The notes: generated by a model from the sequence alone, not told the origin. 64,000 nucleotides of DNA from an uncultured Devosia sp. (GCF_963517015.1 NZ_CAUQDV010000001.1:2909412-2973411); one strand, 5' to 3'. Positions 16,819-25,769 are shown, counted from the first letter of the stretch. Program-made: numbers and translations.

Positions 16819-17783
16819 CTCAGCTCCACCGGGCACTCGGCACGCTGATGCAGGAAACGGTCCGCGCCGAGCGCAAATACCAAAGCCGCCTCGAAGCCGC
16901 TCGGGGCGCACCCATCAAGGCCGAGGAACTCTACCTCCTCCCGGTCATCGGTCCGTCCGGGGCCACCAAGAGCCGATCTCTCAAACTCTTCACGGACACG
17001 ATCCTCGAAGATCCCGACCTAGAGCCCGGCGAGGTGCCGATCCTCGTCGTCACGGTCAAGTCGTCCGTCAAATCGACACGCCACCTGCAGGCAGCCATCC
17101 TCCTGGCATTCGGTGACGTCGGAGCCGCATCGGAAGTCCTCAACACGCGTTCCTACGTCGAGGCCCGGGTCAATCTGGACTTGCTCCAGAAGGCACGGGC
17201 CAAGAAGACGCGCATCGTCATCCTCGATGAGTGCCACACCATGATCCAGAACGCCGGCCCGGTGCATCTGGAAAACATCGCCAACGCGCTCAAGAGCCTC
17301 GTCAACGACGGGCTGTTCAGCCTGGTGCTCGTCGGTACCGACCGCGTGCGGCGCCTGATCACGTTCAAGGAGAACCATTCCCGCCAGAAGCGCATCGTCG
17401 ACTTCGGGGCAGCATCGCTCGACGACGCCGACGACGTCACCTACTTCATGCAGTTCGTAGGTCGCTTCGAGCGCGAATTGGTCACCGCGCAGGTCATCGA
17501 CGAACCCCTGAACTTGATAGCCGACGTTGCCACGCGCGCCCTGGTCTTCGACATGGCCCAGGGTGTCGTCGGGACGGTCGTGCGCTTCCTGCGCCTCGCC
17601 CTCGAGGAGTCCTTCGATAACGACGAGCCCATGGACTGGAACCACATCGCCAAAGCGTTCCGGGCATGGAACCGTGGTCTGGAAAAGCCGGGCAAGGACC
17701 CGTTCGCCAACAAGACCGGTTCCGCCGCCACCGAAAAGAAGCTCAAGGCGATCGAGGCCGAAGTCATGGAAGCAGCCCGATGA
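16815..17783 (+). CDS. tniB: TniB/TnsC-type transposition ATPase
   Basis: A 322-residue AAA+ ATPase. The P-loop is GPSGATKS (46-53), in which the Gly that normally precedes the Lys is Thr. The Walker B stretch is RIVILDECHTM with Asp138 and Glu139, and sensor-type LVLVGTDRVRRL follows. In Tn7 and Tn5053 elements this protein links target selection to the transposase. The gene overlaps the transposase remnant upstream and tniQ downstream by ATGA, so it lies in the classical tniABQ order. It looks complete. Confidence 0.88.
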   Translation: MTQLHRALGTLMQETVRAERKYQSRLEAARGAPIKAEELYLLPVIGPSGATKSRSLKLFTDTILEDPDLEPGEVPILVVTVKSSVKSTRHLQAAILLAFGDVGAASEVLNTRSYVEARVNLDLLQKARAKKTRIVILDECHTMIQNAGPVHLENIANALKSLVNDGLFSLVLVGTDRVRRLITFKENHSRQKRIVDFGAASLDDADDVTYFMQFVGRFERELVTAQVIDEPLNLIADVATRALVFDMAQGVVGTVVRFLRLALEESFDNDEPMDWNHIAKAFRAWNRGLEKPGKDPFANKTGSAATEKKLKAIEAEVMEAAR

Positions 17784-19786
17784 CCTGGCGCTACAGCAAG
17801 GGCAAGCTCGTGGCGCCCGCCGACGTCGTGCCCGCATTCATCACCAAGCAGCCTGAACCTGACGAAAGCCTCGTCGGGTTCATCGACCGCACCTTCGCCC
17901 GAACCGTGTTCGCCAACCCGATCGCGGCCTTGGCCCAGGCCGGTATTGCCACCAACCGGCCCGAGTATATCGCCGGCGCGGACCTCGCCCCCGATCAGCT
18001 GGCTGTGCTGGCAGTCCGCCTCGGTGTCGATGTCTCCGAAATCCGCAGCCGCCTGCATCCCAAAAACCATATGCCGGGGTCCGGCGTCCGCGGCATCGAC
18101 TTCCACGGCCAGTTCCTGAGGCTGACCTTCCTCGAACGCGTCCGTCGCCGCGTGTCGCCCAGGGCGCTCGAGGCCAGCCCCCACCACCGTGCAATCTGGG
18201 ACGTGAGACCCTTGGCCTTCGACCCGGGCACGATGGAGTTGCTCCTGGCCGATTGCCCGGTCTGCGGCACGCAACTCGGGCGCCGCCAGTTGTGCGGGCC
18301 CGAGAAGTGTGACAGCTGCAAGGACGAGCGCGGCCTGCCCCTCACCGACCTGCGCGACCATCCCCAGCCGCTGGTGCCGGACGAGCTGCGCGAGATGCTC
18401 CGCGCGATAGCCGGCCTGGTCGATACCGACCCCGACACCCGTGCTCGTTCATGCCTCCGCTTCCCCGAGCCGTGGCAGGCCCTCGGTCCGGGTGACATCT
18501 TCCACCTGCTGGCCGGAATGAGCGTGGCCTACGAGGGTATAAGCGGATATCTGACAATTGCCTCGGCGCTCCCGCTTCGCCCCGGAACACTCCACCGGGT
18601 CGGCACCGTGCTGGCCGGTGGAACGGATGCCTTCCACGAATGGGCCGTCGACAATCTCGCCAGCAAGGACCTGCCCCACTGGACGATCGATAGACCGGTG
18701 GCCACGGACGGCTTCGAACGGCTCCGCAGCTCCCTGCATCTCTCCCCGGCCACCAAGACGCTCATCATGGACCTGCGCGACGGATCGCGTTCGGCGCTGC
18801 GGTCGAAACGCATCGGCGCCTTCGCCTGGTTGAACGCCAGGGACCTCGCGCCTGAATTCGGTCTTACGCTCACCCGCTCCCAAAGCATCGTCACCCGCCT
18901 GAAGTCGGCCCTGCACAATACAGAAGACCCGAAAGCCTCCGGCCTGCCGACCACCAAGGCAGCATTCGCGGCGCTGCTGTCCCGCGCATCTGGAACCGTC
19001 GCGCCCAACAGGGCAGCCTTCCTCCTCGGTGCCGGCGTCGAGGTGGTTGCCGGTCTCGAGGAAATCGGGGCGCTTGCCCCCGTGCCGGCGCCCGTCGATC
19101 TCATGGTCGAGGCGGAAAAGTCCTATTACGAAGCCGATGTCGTCGCCTTGCGCGAGAGGTTCCTGGTTAATGTCGGGCGGGCGCGTGATCCGAGCATCCT
19201 GCCTTCCGTCTCCACCGCCATCCGGAACAGCGGGCTGAAGCCGCTGCCGGTATCGGCTGCGTGGCACCTCGTCATGACCGGATCGGTCGATGTCGTCGGT
19301 GCCGACAGAGATATCGGGGATTGGATGCGGGACATCCGCTTGGTCGACGAGACAGCCTTCGCGGCGGCGCTGGTTACCCACCCGCTGACCCGGGCCGCCC
19401 TCGACCTTCCGGACCGGGTCACCACGCTGGTTGCCGCGCGCATGATGGACTGCGATATCGTCGTGATCGGCCAACTCGTCAGGAACGGGATACTCGTTCC
19501 GATCCCCGGCACGCGCCCCCTGCTCTTCCCGCGTTCCGACATCGAACGGTTCGCCGCGGGCTACGTGTCAACACCCGAACTTAAGAGGGCCTTGGGCATC
19601 GAGACCGGCGGTCGCCTCGAACTGGTCTACCCTGACCTGCCAGATAGCGCCTTCCGGTTCCCCGGCCAGCGCAGCCGCTTCTACCACCGCAAGGATTGCG
19701 CATCGATCCTCGCGGCTGCACGGCACGGACAGCCCCCTCTGGTTGCTTCCGGTGCCGGTTACCCGTCATCGGGTTGCACCAGATAA
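17780..19786 (+). CDS. tniQ: TniQ family transposition target-selection protein
   Basis: A 668-residue protein of the TniQ/TnsD family. The N-terminal TniQ signature appears as DESLVGFIDRTFARTVFANPIAAL (28-51). A zinc-binding knuckle with Cys159, Cys162, Cys172, Cys177 and Cys180 follows. The long C-terminal part (AWLNARDLAPEFGLTLTRSQSIVTRLKS and onward) is probably DNA-binding. TniQ and TnsD proteins choose the insertion site. The ATG at 17780 overlaps the tniB stop. The gene lies next to the right end of the element and is followed by a terminator. Confidence 0.87.
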   Translation: MTWRYSKGKLVAPADVVPAFITKQPEPDESLVGFIDRTFARTVFANPIAALAQAGIATNRPEYIAGADLAPDQLAVLAVRLGVDVSEIRSRLHPKNHMPGSGVRGIDFHGQFLRLTFLERVRRRVSPRALEASPHHRAIWDVRPLAFDPGTMELLLADCPVCGTQLGRRQLCGPEKCDSCKDERGLPLTDLRDHPQPLVPDELREMLRAIAGLVDTDPDTRARSCLRFPEPWQALGPGDIFHLLAGMSVAYEGISGYLTIASALPLRPGTLHRVGTVLAGGTDAFHEWAVDNLASKDLPHWTIDRPVATDGFERLRSSLHLSPATKTLIMDLRDGSRSALRSKRIGAFAWLNARDLAPEFGLTLTRSQSIVTRLKSALHNTEDPKASGLPTTKAAFAALLSRASGTVAPNRAAFLLGAGVEVVAGLEEIGALAPVPAPVDLMVEAEKSYYEADVVALRERFLVNVGRARDPSILPSVSTAIRNSGLKPLPVSAAWHLVMTGSVDVVGADRDIGDWMRDIRLVDETAFAAALVTHPLTRAALDLPDRVTTLVAARMMDCDIVVIGQLVRNGILVPIPGTRPLLFPRSDIERFAAGYVSTPELKRALGIETGGRLELVYPDLPDSAFRFPGQRSRFYHRKDCASILAAARHGQPPLVASGAGYPSSGCTR

Positions 19787-19826
19787 CAGGTTCGAGCCTG
19801 GACGGCATTTTTCGTCGAGGTTAAAC

Positions 19827-19853
19827 GAGGGCCCAATCGGGCCCTCTCTTTTT
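19827..19853 (+). terminator. Rho-independent terminator after tniQ
   Basis: An 8-bp stem (GAGGGCCC 19827-19834 with GGGCCCTC 19839-19846) has a 4-base loop and is followed by TCTTTTT. Confidence 0.85.
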
Positions 19854-19867
19854 GACCCGATGGAAAT

Positions 19868-19940
19868 CGTGGCACTCTTACAGCCGCTACCCCCACAATC
19901 GTGGCATTCTTAAAGCCCGCATCCGGGCATTCCTAAATCC
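19868..19940 (+). repeat. Three internal right-end repeats
   Basis: Copies at 19868-19885, 19900-19917 and 19923-19940 follow the pattern CGTGGCAYTCTTAMAGCC with some changes, and match the terminal repeat in the same orientation. They are the expected transposase-binding array inside the right end. Confidence 0.7.
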
Positions 19941-19967
19941 GATACTCCCATGGAATCTGGAGTCCGG

Positions 19968-19993
19968 TCGGGCACTCTTTCAGCCCGCGCATA
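19968..19993 (-). repeat. Right terminal inverted repeat of the transposon
   Basis: Read inwards it starts TATG and ends with the same 18-base core as the left end, with four adjacent mismatches at positions 5-8. Confidence 0.85.
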
Positions 19994-19998
19994 AATAG
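19994..19998. repeat. Target site duplication, right copy (AATAG)
   Basis: Direct repeat of 8161-8165. From here to 20120 no gene is visible, and the sequence is host intergenic DNA. Confidence 0.85.
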
Positions 19999-20120
19999 AG
20001 TAATCTTCGATCAGATCTGTGTGCGCAGACCCTATCTTTAGGCATGCTTGGCTCGACCGCAGCGCTGTACACTCGTTTCCGGATGATCTTCATTCCGGCT
20101 TTGAGATTTTGCAGGGTCGA

Positions 20121-21173
20121 TCAGGCAAATATCCTGGCGCGGGCGGGGTCGAAGCCGAGTTCGAGCCGCTGGCCGAGTGCTACATCGGTGCGCCCGGGAA
20201 GAGCCGCTATCAATTCCGTGCCGGAACAGGCGAGTGTGACCAGTGTTTCGGTGCCCACGCGCTCAACAAGTATCGCTTGTCCCTCGCATAGGCACTGCCC
20301 TGCCTCGACCAACTCCAGGTCATGCGGGCGGATACCCAATGTGACGGCCTGACCTACTGCCATTCTTTCCTGACTCGGAACTACGATCGTGCGGCCGAAC
20401 AGAGCCAAGGTCACCGCGCCCTCGTCGGTCGCGACAACCTCGGCCGGCACGAAATTCATGCGCGGCGAGCCGATGAAGCCCGCCACGAAACGATTGGCGG
20501 GATTTTCGTAAAGCTCCATGGGCGAACCCACCTGCTGCACGACGCCGCCATCGAGAACGACAATCCGGTCGGCCAAAGTCATGGCCTCCGTCTGGTCATG
20601 GGTGACATAGATCATCGTCGCCCCCAATTCGCGATGCAGCTTGGCCAGCTCCATCCGCATCTCGACGCGGAGTGCCGCGTCGAGATTGCTCAGCGGTTCG
20701 TCGAACAGGAAGACCTTGGGTTGCCGGACAATGGCACGGCCAATCGCGACGCGCTGGCGCTGGCCGCCGGAGAGCTGTCCCGGCTTTCGCTGGAGCAGGT
20801 TCTCGATGTGAAGGATGCGCGCGGCAGAGGTCACCCGCGCCACGATTTCCGCTTTGGGTCGCCGTTCGATCTGCAGACCGAAAGCCATGTTGTAGAACAC
20901 CGTCTTGTGCGGATAGAGCGCATAGCTCTGGAACACCATGGCAATGCCGCGCCGCGACGGTTCCACCTCGTTGACCACCTGCCCGTCGATGGCGATTTCC
21001 CCGCTTGTGGCATGGTCGAGCCCTGCGATCATGCGCAGCAGCGTGGACTTTCCGCAGCCGGACGGACCGACAAAGACGACGAACTCGCCCTTGTCGATAT
21101 CGAGGCTCACACCCCTGATGACATCGGTCTCGTTGAACGACTTGGTGACATTGCGCAGTGACAGGGCGACCAT
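20121..21173 (-). CDS. Sugar ABC transporter ATP-binding protein (MalK/UgpC type)
   Basis: A 350-residue ATPase of the CUT1 group. The Walker A motif is VGPSGCGKSTLLRM, the Q-loop FQSYALYPH, the signature LSGGQRQRVAIGRAIVRQP and Walker B VFLFDEPLSNLDA, followed by the switch HDQTEAM. A TOBE domain forms the C-terminus. It energises the two permeases encoded upstream. It is the last gene of the minus-strand galactoside operon and probably can serve other CUT1 importers as well, as MsmK-like ATPases do. Confidence 0.92.
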   Translation of the reverse strand: MVALSLRNVTKSFNETDVIRGVSLDIDKGEFVVFVGPSGCGKSTLLRMIAGLDHATSGEIAIDGQVVNEVEPSRRGIAMVFQSYALYPHKTVFYNMAFGLQIERRPKAEIVARVTSAARILHIENLLQRKPGQLSGGQRQRVAIGRAIVRQPKVFLFDEPLSNLDAALRVEMRMELAKLHRELGATMIYVTHDQTEAMTLADRIVVLDGGVVQQVGSPMELYENPANRFVAGFIGSPRMNFVPAEVVATDEGAVTLALFGRTIVVPSQERMAVGQAVTLGIRPHDLELVEAGQCLCEGQAILVERVGTETLVTLACSGTELIAALPGRTDVALGQRLELGFDPARARIFA

Positions 21174-21199
21174 GTTTAGTCCTTTGTGCGGTGACCGGC

Positions 21200-22516
21200 T
21201 CAGCGATATTGTGGCAGAAGATCGCCGTGCCGCTCGATCAGACGGTCGCAGAGCTGCCAGATTTCGTCCAGCGACAGTTCGGCCGCAGTGTGGGGATCGA
21301 GCATGGCTGCGTGGTAGATGTGTTCGCGCTTGCCGCTTATGGCGGCCTCAACCGTCTGGCGCTGCACGTTTATCGAGAGCTGCATGATTGACGCAAGGTG
21401 GGAGGGGATCCGACCTACGGCGGTCGGCTGGATGCCATTCCGATCGACGAGGCAGGGGACTTCCACCACGGCATCATCGGGCAGGTTGGCGACGAGGCCC
21501 CGATTGGGAACATTGCCGTAGATCAGGCCCTTGTCGCCGGTGACCATGGAGCGGATGATCCCTGCGGCATATTCATTGGACTGCTCCACGTCCAGCGGCG
21601 CATCGCCTTCGAGCTCCTTGCGCAGCTCGTGCCATTCCGCGATCTGGTCTTGGCAGCGATAGAGATATTCGCCCAGGCGGAGTTTGTATTTGTCGAGCAG
21701 GTCCTGGCGACCACGCTTGAGGAACCAGGAGTTGTATTCGGAGAAATGCACGCTGGATTCGGTGACGAAATGGCCGACGCGGCGCAGCATTTCGAAGCGG
21801 ACGAGGTCTTCGTCGGGCGCTGTTCCCGCTTCGGCAATCGCCTTGAGGCGCGGGTATAGGTCTTCGGTAGTGCCGTCGGCCAGCACCTTTTCGAATCTGA
21901 GATAGAAGGCGACGTGGTTGATGCCGGCGCAAAGATAATTGAGGTCGCTGGGGTTTTCGCCAAGGATTTCAGCCAGTTGATGGGATGTTTCCTGCACCGA
22001 GTGACAGAGTCCGACGGTCTTGATATGCGGAAACCTGTCCTTGATGGCCCAGCAGTTGATCGCCATCGGGTTCACATATTGCATCAGCAGCGCATCGGGA
22101 CAGAGTTCCTCTATGTCGCGGCAGATGTCGAACAGCACCGGAATGGTGCGCAGGCCCCGGAAGATGCCACCGATACCGAGGGTGTCGCCAATGGTCTGGT
22201 TGAGGCCAAAGCTGTCGGGGACTTCAAAATCTGTAACGGTGGCAGGCTTGTAGCCGCCCACCTGCATCATCAGGATGACGAAGTCGGCATCCTTGAGCAT
22301 GGCCCGGCGGTCTTGCGAGGCCTCGACCCGGAGGTTCTTGATCCCCAGCGTGTCCCCGATCCGGCGGGCCACGACTTCGGAGGTCTTCAGACGCTCGGCG
22401 TCGATATCGTGCAGGGCGATAGTGGCGTGTTGCAGCGCCGGGTTGGACAGAACATCGCCAATGATGGACTGGGCAAAGACCGTGCTGCCGGCGCCGATAA
22501 GCGTGATTTTTGGCAT
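21200..22516 (-). CDS. GH4 family alpha-galactosidase/alpha-glucosidase
   Basis: A 438-residue NAD+ and Mn2+-dependent glycosidase. The Rossmann start is KITLIGAGSTVFAQSIIGDVL, the active-site region QVGGYKP, the metal-binding Cys is in GLCHSVQ and metal-binding His in CAGINHVAF. The length and GIGGIFRGLRTIPV favour the alpha-galactosidase branch (MelA-like). It hydrolyses imported alpha-galactosides in the cytoplasm. The start at 22516 is chosen because GGAGG lies nine bases upstream; an earlier in-frame ATG overlaps that site. Confidence 0.87.
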   Translation of the reverse strand: MPKITLIGAGSTVFAQSIIGDVLSNPALQHATIALHDIDAERLKTSEVVARRIGDTLGIKNLRVEASQDRRAMLKDADFVILMMQVGGYKPATVTDFEVPDSFGLNQTIGDTLGIGGIFRGLRTIPVLFDICRDIEELCPDALLMQYVNPMAINCWAIKDRFPHIKTVGLCHSVQETSHQLAEILGENPSDLNYLCAGINHVAFYLRFEKVLADGTTEDLYPRLKAIAEAGTAPDEDLVRFEMLRRVGHFVTESSVHFSEYNSWFLKRGRQDLLDKYKLRLGEYLYRCQDQIAEWHELRKELEGDAPLDVEQSNEYAAGIIRSMVTGDKGLIYGNVPNRGLVANLPDDAVVEVPCLVDRNGIQPTAVGRIPSHLASIMQLSINVQRQTVEAAISGKREHIYHAAMLDPHTAAELSLDEIWQLCDRLIERHGDLLPQYR

Positions 22517-22579
22517 GAGAACATCCTCCATCGCCGCAGCGATGTTGTTTGACTTCAGTGGTTTAGGGTCAGGCTTCGG

Positions 22580-23464
22580 TTACTTGAGACCGGACGTGGC
22601 GATCCCCTGGATGAATTGCTTCTGGGCAAAGAAGAAGGCGATGATGATGGGTGCGATGGAAATGACGACGGCCGCCATCATCACGGCCCATTGCGCCCGG
22701 TAGAGCCGCTGGAACAGTGACAGCCCGACCGGAAGGGTGGTGGTTTGCAGATTGGACGGCAGATAGATCATCGCCGTGTAGAGGTCGTTCCAGGAATTCA
22801 TGAAGGAAAACAATGCCAAAGCGGCGAGCGCAGGCTTTGCCAAGGGCAGATAGACCGACCAGTAAACGCGAAACAGGCTGGCTCCGTCGAGCCTTGCGGC
22901 CTCCATCAGGTCAATCGGAATGGTGCGGAAATACTGACGCATCAGGAACACGCCGAAGGCTCCCCCGAGGAAATTGGGTAGCCAGAGTGGCACGTCCGTG
23001 CCGTAGAGACCGAGCCAGCTGAAGATGATAAATTGTGGGATGACAGTTACTTGATAGGGCAGCATCAGGGTGGCGAGCAGGAGCATGAACAAGAGGTTCC
23101 GCCCGGGGAACTTCACCACCGCGAAGACGAAGGCGCCCATGGAGCAAGTGATGACCTGCCCAATGGTGGAGAGCGCGGCGATACGTGCCGAATTCCACAT
23201 CAGATGCTGGAATTCCATGCGCTGCCAGGCGGTAAGGAAATTCTCCAGCGTCAGATTCTGTGGTATAAGATCGCGGGTGAACTGATCCGCTGGCGGCTTG
23301 AGGGCCGTGGAAACCATCCAGATGAACGGCGCCATCATCAGGACGCCGCCGGCGAGCAGTAGCAGATAGACCCAGAATTGCCCGCGAAGATGAACAAGCA
23401 TGCTGGCAGCAAGCTGGTGCTTTGCCTGTGCTTTGCCTGTTGAAGCTAGCGTGACCTCGCTCAT
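22580..23464 (-). CDS. Carbohydrate ABC transporter permease (MalG type)
   Basis: A 294-residue inner-membrane protein with six predicted helices. The EAA loop appears as EAARLDGASLFRVYWSVYLPLAKPALAALALFSFMNSWND. It pairs with the MalF-type permease encoded just upstream, whose stop overlaps its start by four bases. Substrate specificity probably follows the binding protein and GH4 enzyme, hence alpha-galactosides. Confidence 0.92.
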   Translation of the reverse strand: MSEVTLASTGKAQAKHQLAASMLVHLRGQFWVYLLLLAGGVLMMAPFIWMVSTALKPPADQFTRDLIPQNLTLENFLTAWQRMEFQHLMWNSARIAALSTIGQVITCSMGAFVFAVVKFPGRNLLFMLLLATLMLPYQVTVIPQFIIFSWLGLYGTDVPLWLPNFLGGAFGVFLMRQYFRTIPIDLMEAARLDGASLFRVYWSVYLPLAKPALAALALFSFMNSWNDLYTAMIYLPSNLQTTTLPVGLSLFQRLYRAQWAVMMAAVVISIAPIIIAFFFAQKQFIQGIATSGLK

Positions 23465-24348
23465 GTCTGCCCCCAGCGCTTTTGCAACTGCGAATAGGCC
23501 AGCGTCAGGACCATGACGATGACCGCCAGGACCACTGCTTGCGCCGTCGCATTGCCCATGCGGAAGAAGTTGAACCCCTCGCGGTAGATGTTGAACACCA
23601 GCGTCGGGACGGTGGAGTTGCCATTGCCCGTTTGGGTCAGGATGTAGACATAGTCGAAGGCTTGGAAGGCGTAGATCGTGCTGAGCACGGTCTGGAAGAA
23701 GATCGACGGCAACAAGAGTGGCACGGTGATCTCGCGGAACTGGCGGAACGGACTGGCGCCTTCGATCGAGGCTGCCTCATAGAGATCGCGGGGAATGGCC
23801 TGCAGGCCGGCGAGGAAGATGATCATGCCCTGCCCGATCGCGCCCCAGACGTTGACCACGACGACCGAGTAGAGCGCCAGGTCGACGCCCAGCCAGTGTT
23901 GCGGTTCGCCGCCGAGGAAGGAGATGATGCCGTTGAGCACGCCGCGATCCTTGGAATAGATCCAGGTCCAGACGAGACCGACCGCGGTGGGCGAGGTGAT
24001 GACGGGCAGGAAGAAGATCAGGCGGAACAGGCTCTTGCCGTAAATGCCGCGATTGAGAAGTACGGCGATGCCCAGCGAGAGCAATACGGTGGCCGGGACA
24101 TAGATCGCCGAGAACAGGGCGGTGTTGTTGAGCGCCCGCATGAAATTGCGATTGCCCGGCAGAGCCAGGTAGTTAGCGAGGCCTGCCCAATCCGGCTTGC
24201 TCAGCATGTCCCAGGCGAAAAAGCTGAGACCAATGGTGGCCGCCATCGAGCCCAGCGCACCGAGCGCCAGGCCGAGCATGGTGGGCATCAGCAGCAGCGC
24301 AACCCAGATGCGCTCGCTTCCTCTTGGCCTGATACCGTCTTCCGACAT
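23461..24348 (-). CDS. Carbohydrate ABC transporter permease (MalF type)
   Basis: A 295-residue permease with the EAA loop YEAASIEGASPFRQFREITVPLLLPSIFFQTVLSTIYAFQAFDYVYILT. The start at 24348 gives MSEDGIRPRGSERIWVALLLMPTML with an AGGGG site upstream. The longer open frame has an Arg-rich leader without homology and overlaps the binding-protein gap. It forms the heterodimeric channel with the MalG-type protein. Confidence 0.9.
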   Translation of the reverse strand: MSEDGIRPRGSERIWVALLLMPTMLGLALGALGSMAATIGLSFFAWDMLSKPDWAGLANYLALPGNRNFMRALNNTALFSAIYVPATVLLSLGIAVLLNRGIYGKSLFRLIFFLPVITSPTAVGLVWTWIYSKDRGVLNGIISFLGGEPQHWLGVDLALYSVVVVNVWGAIGQGMIIFLAGLQAIPRDLYEAASIEGASPFRQFREITVPLLLPSIFFQTVLSTIYAFQAFDYVYILTQTGNGNSTVPTLVFNIYREGFNFFRMGNATAQAVVLAVIVMVLTLAYSQLQKRWGQT

Positions 24349-24401
24349 GCGATCCCCTTGGTTGGGATGGGGTGAGTGCCGAAGCACCCACCCCGGGGAG
24401 G

Positions 24402-25652
24402 TTACTGATTGGAGGCGAGAACGTCGTCGGCGGCGGGCGGGATATTGGCCAGGGCATCGTCGATGCTCTGCTGCTCCGTCCAGACCATGGACAGTTCCTC
24501 GCCGACGAGGCCCGACCATTCCTCATAGCCCTTGAAGCTGGGCTTGGTGTGGGCGTAATCGAGCGCGTCGAGGAAGACCTGGTGGTTCCCCTTGGCTGCC
24601 TGGTCGAGATAGACCGGGCTGTTGGCAACGGCTTCGAGCACGGGAATGGCAAAACCCAATTCGGTCAACTTGCTCTGGCCGGCTTCGCTGATGACAAACT
24701 TGACGAACTCCCAGGCCTCGTCGGGATGCTCGGTAGCCGAGCTGATGACGATGCCGGCGCTATTGACCAGGGTTGCCTGTTTGGCGGGACCGGCAGGGAA
24801 AGGCGAAACGTCCCAGTCGAAGGCCAGCTCATTGTAGGCGGGCACGACCCAGTGACCGGAGAAGGTCATGGCCGCAACGCCAGCGAGGAAGCCATCGGAG
24901 CCGTAGCTTTCGAGGTCTTCGGCGCTCATGACCGAACGGTCTTCGAGCGCCAATCCGCTGAGATAGGTCCAGGCATCGAAAGCCGGGCCCTCGGCCAGAA
25001 GGGTCTTGGCGCGATCTTCGCTGATCGGCTCGCCGCCATAGCCATAGACAACCGGACCCCACATGGGCTCCATGTCGAGAAGTTCGACGGAAAGGCCCCA
25101 CTGATCGGTGACGCCATCATTGTCCTTGTCCAGCGTCAGCGCCTTGGCGGCGGTGCGCAGGTCCTCAAGCGTCCAGTCTGCCGTGGGATGGGCGACACCG
25201 GCCGCGTCGAACATTTCCTTGTTGTAGTAGAGTACGATGGTCTGGAAGTCGCGCGGCAGGCCGAACGTGCCCTCCTCGAGCTGGTAGGCCGCCAATGGAC
25301 CGGGATAGACGCCGTCGAGCACGGCAGGCTCGGCGTCGAGATAGGGCGTGAGGTCCAGCAGACTGCCACGGGATTGCCAGTCCGGATAGATCGGCGCGTC
25401 CATGGCAAAGATGTCGGGCGCATTGCCACCAACCGTGGTCACCCGCAGGCGATCCCAATAGCTGCTCCAGTCAGAGACTTCGACGCTGACGGAGATGTCA
25501 CGATGGGCGGCCTCGAATTCCTCGACGATCTGTTGCCACACCGCCAGTTCCGGCGGATCACCCCACATCATATAGGTCAATTCGGTCTGGGCGTGCGCCG
25601 GCATGGTCAAAGCCAGTCCGGTCAAGGCAGTCGCGGTCAGCAGCGTCCTCAT
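24402..25652 (-). CDS. Sugar ABC transporter substrate-binding protein
   Basis: A 416-residue periplasmic protein of the SBP_bac_1 family. A signal peptide (MRTLLTATALTGLALTMPAHAQ) precedes the mature start TELTYMMWGDPPELAVWQQIVEEFEAAHRDISV. Further landmarks are GNAPDIFAMDAPIYPDWQSRGSLLDLTPYL and AGIVISSATEHPDEAWEFVKF. It is the first gene of the galactoside operon and the likely specificity component. It is divergent from the AraC regulator. Confidence 0.92.
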   Translation of the reverse strand: MRTLLTATALTGLALTMPAHAQTELTYMMWGDPPELAVWQQIVEEFEAAHRDISVSVEVSDWSSYWDRLRVTTVGGNAPDIFAMDAPIYPDWQSRGSLLDLTPYLDAEPAVLDGVYPGPLAAYQLEEGTFGLPRDFQTIVLYYNKEMFDAAGVAHPTADWTLEDLRTAAKALTLDKDNDGVTDQWGLSVELLDMEPMWGPVVYGYGGEPISEDRAKTLLAEGPAFDAWTYLSGLALEDRSVMSAEDLESYGSDGFLAGVAAMTFSGHWVVPAYNELAFDWDVSPFPAGPAKQATLVNSAGIVISSATEHPDEAWEFVKFVISEAGQSKLTELGFAIPVLEAVANSPVYLDQAAKGNHQVFLDALDYAHTKPSFKGYEEWSGLVGEELSMVWTEQQSIDDALANIPPAADDVLASNQ

Positions 25653-25749
25653 TGGTCCCTCTCTTTGGTGCGTCGTTCCCTGAATTTCCCGCTGATCGTC
25701 GCCCCTCGCGACAGCACCAGCTCGGCATGGTGAGACGGTCCGTCATTGC

Positions 25750-25769
25750 CAGGGAGAATTCTTCCCTGT
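25750..25769. promoter_or_regulatory. Imperfect inverted repeat in the divergent promoter region
   Basis: AGGGA and TCCCT arms flank an AATT-centred core between the importer operon and the AraC gene. It is a possible activator site by position only; the rest of 25653-25840 shows no better candidate. Confidence 0.25.

Larger units (their letters stand above)
8166..19993. mobile_element. Tn7/Tn5053-like transposon with tniB-tniQ, transposase-deficient
   Basis: The element spans 11,828 bp between 5-bp direct repeats. Its 26-bp ends (8166-8191 and 19968-19993, inverted) match at 22 positions and share the 18-base core GGCTGAAAGAGTGCCCGA. Further related repeats lie inside both ends. The transposition module sits at the right end: a remnant of the DDE transposase, a TniB/TnsC ATPase and a TniQ/TnsD targeting protein. 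Cargo runs from 8260 to about 16570. Both ends and the target duplication are intact, so it moved as one unit, yet no complete transposase remains. It must now be immobile or depend on a related transposase elsewhere. Confidence 0.85.

Noticed and set aside
19788..19803. GGTTCGAGCC resembling a tRNA T-arm just after tniQ
   Set aside because: The loop is one base short and no acceptor stem, anticodon arm or D arm can be formed around it.
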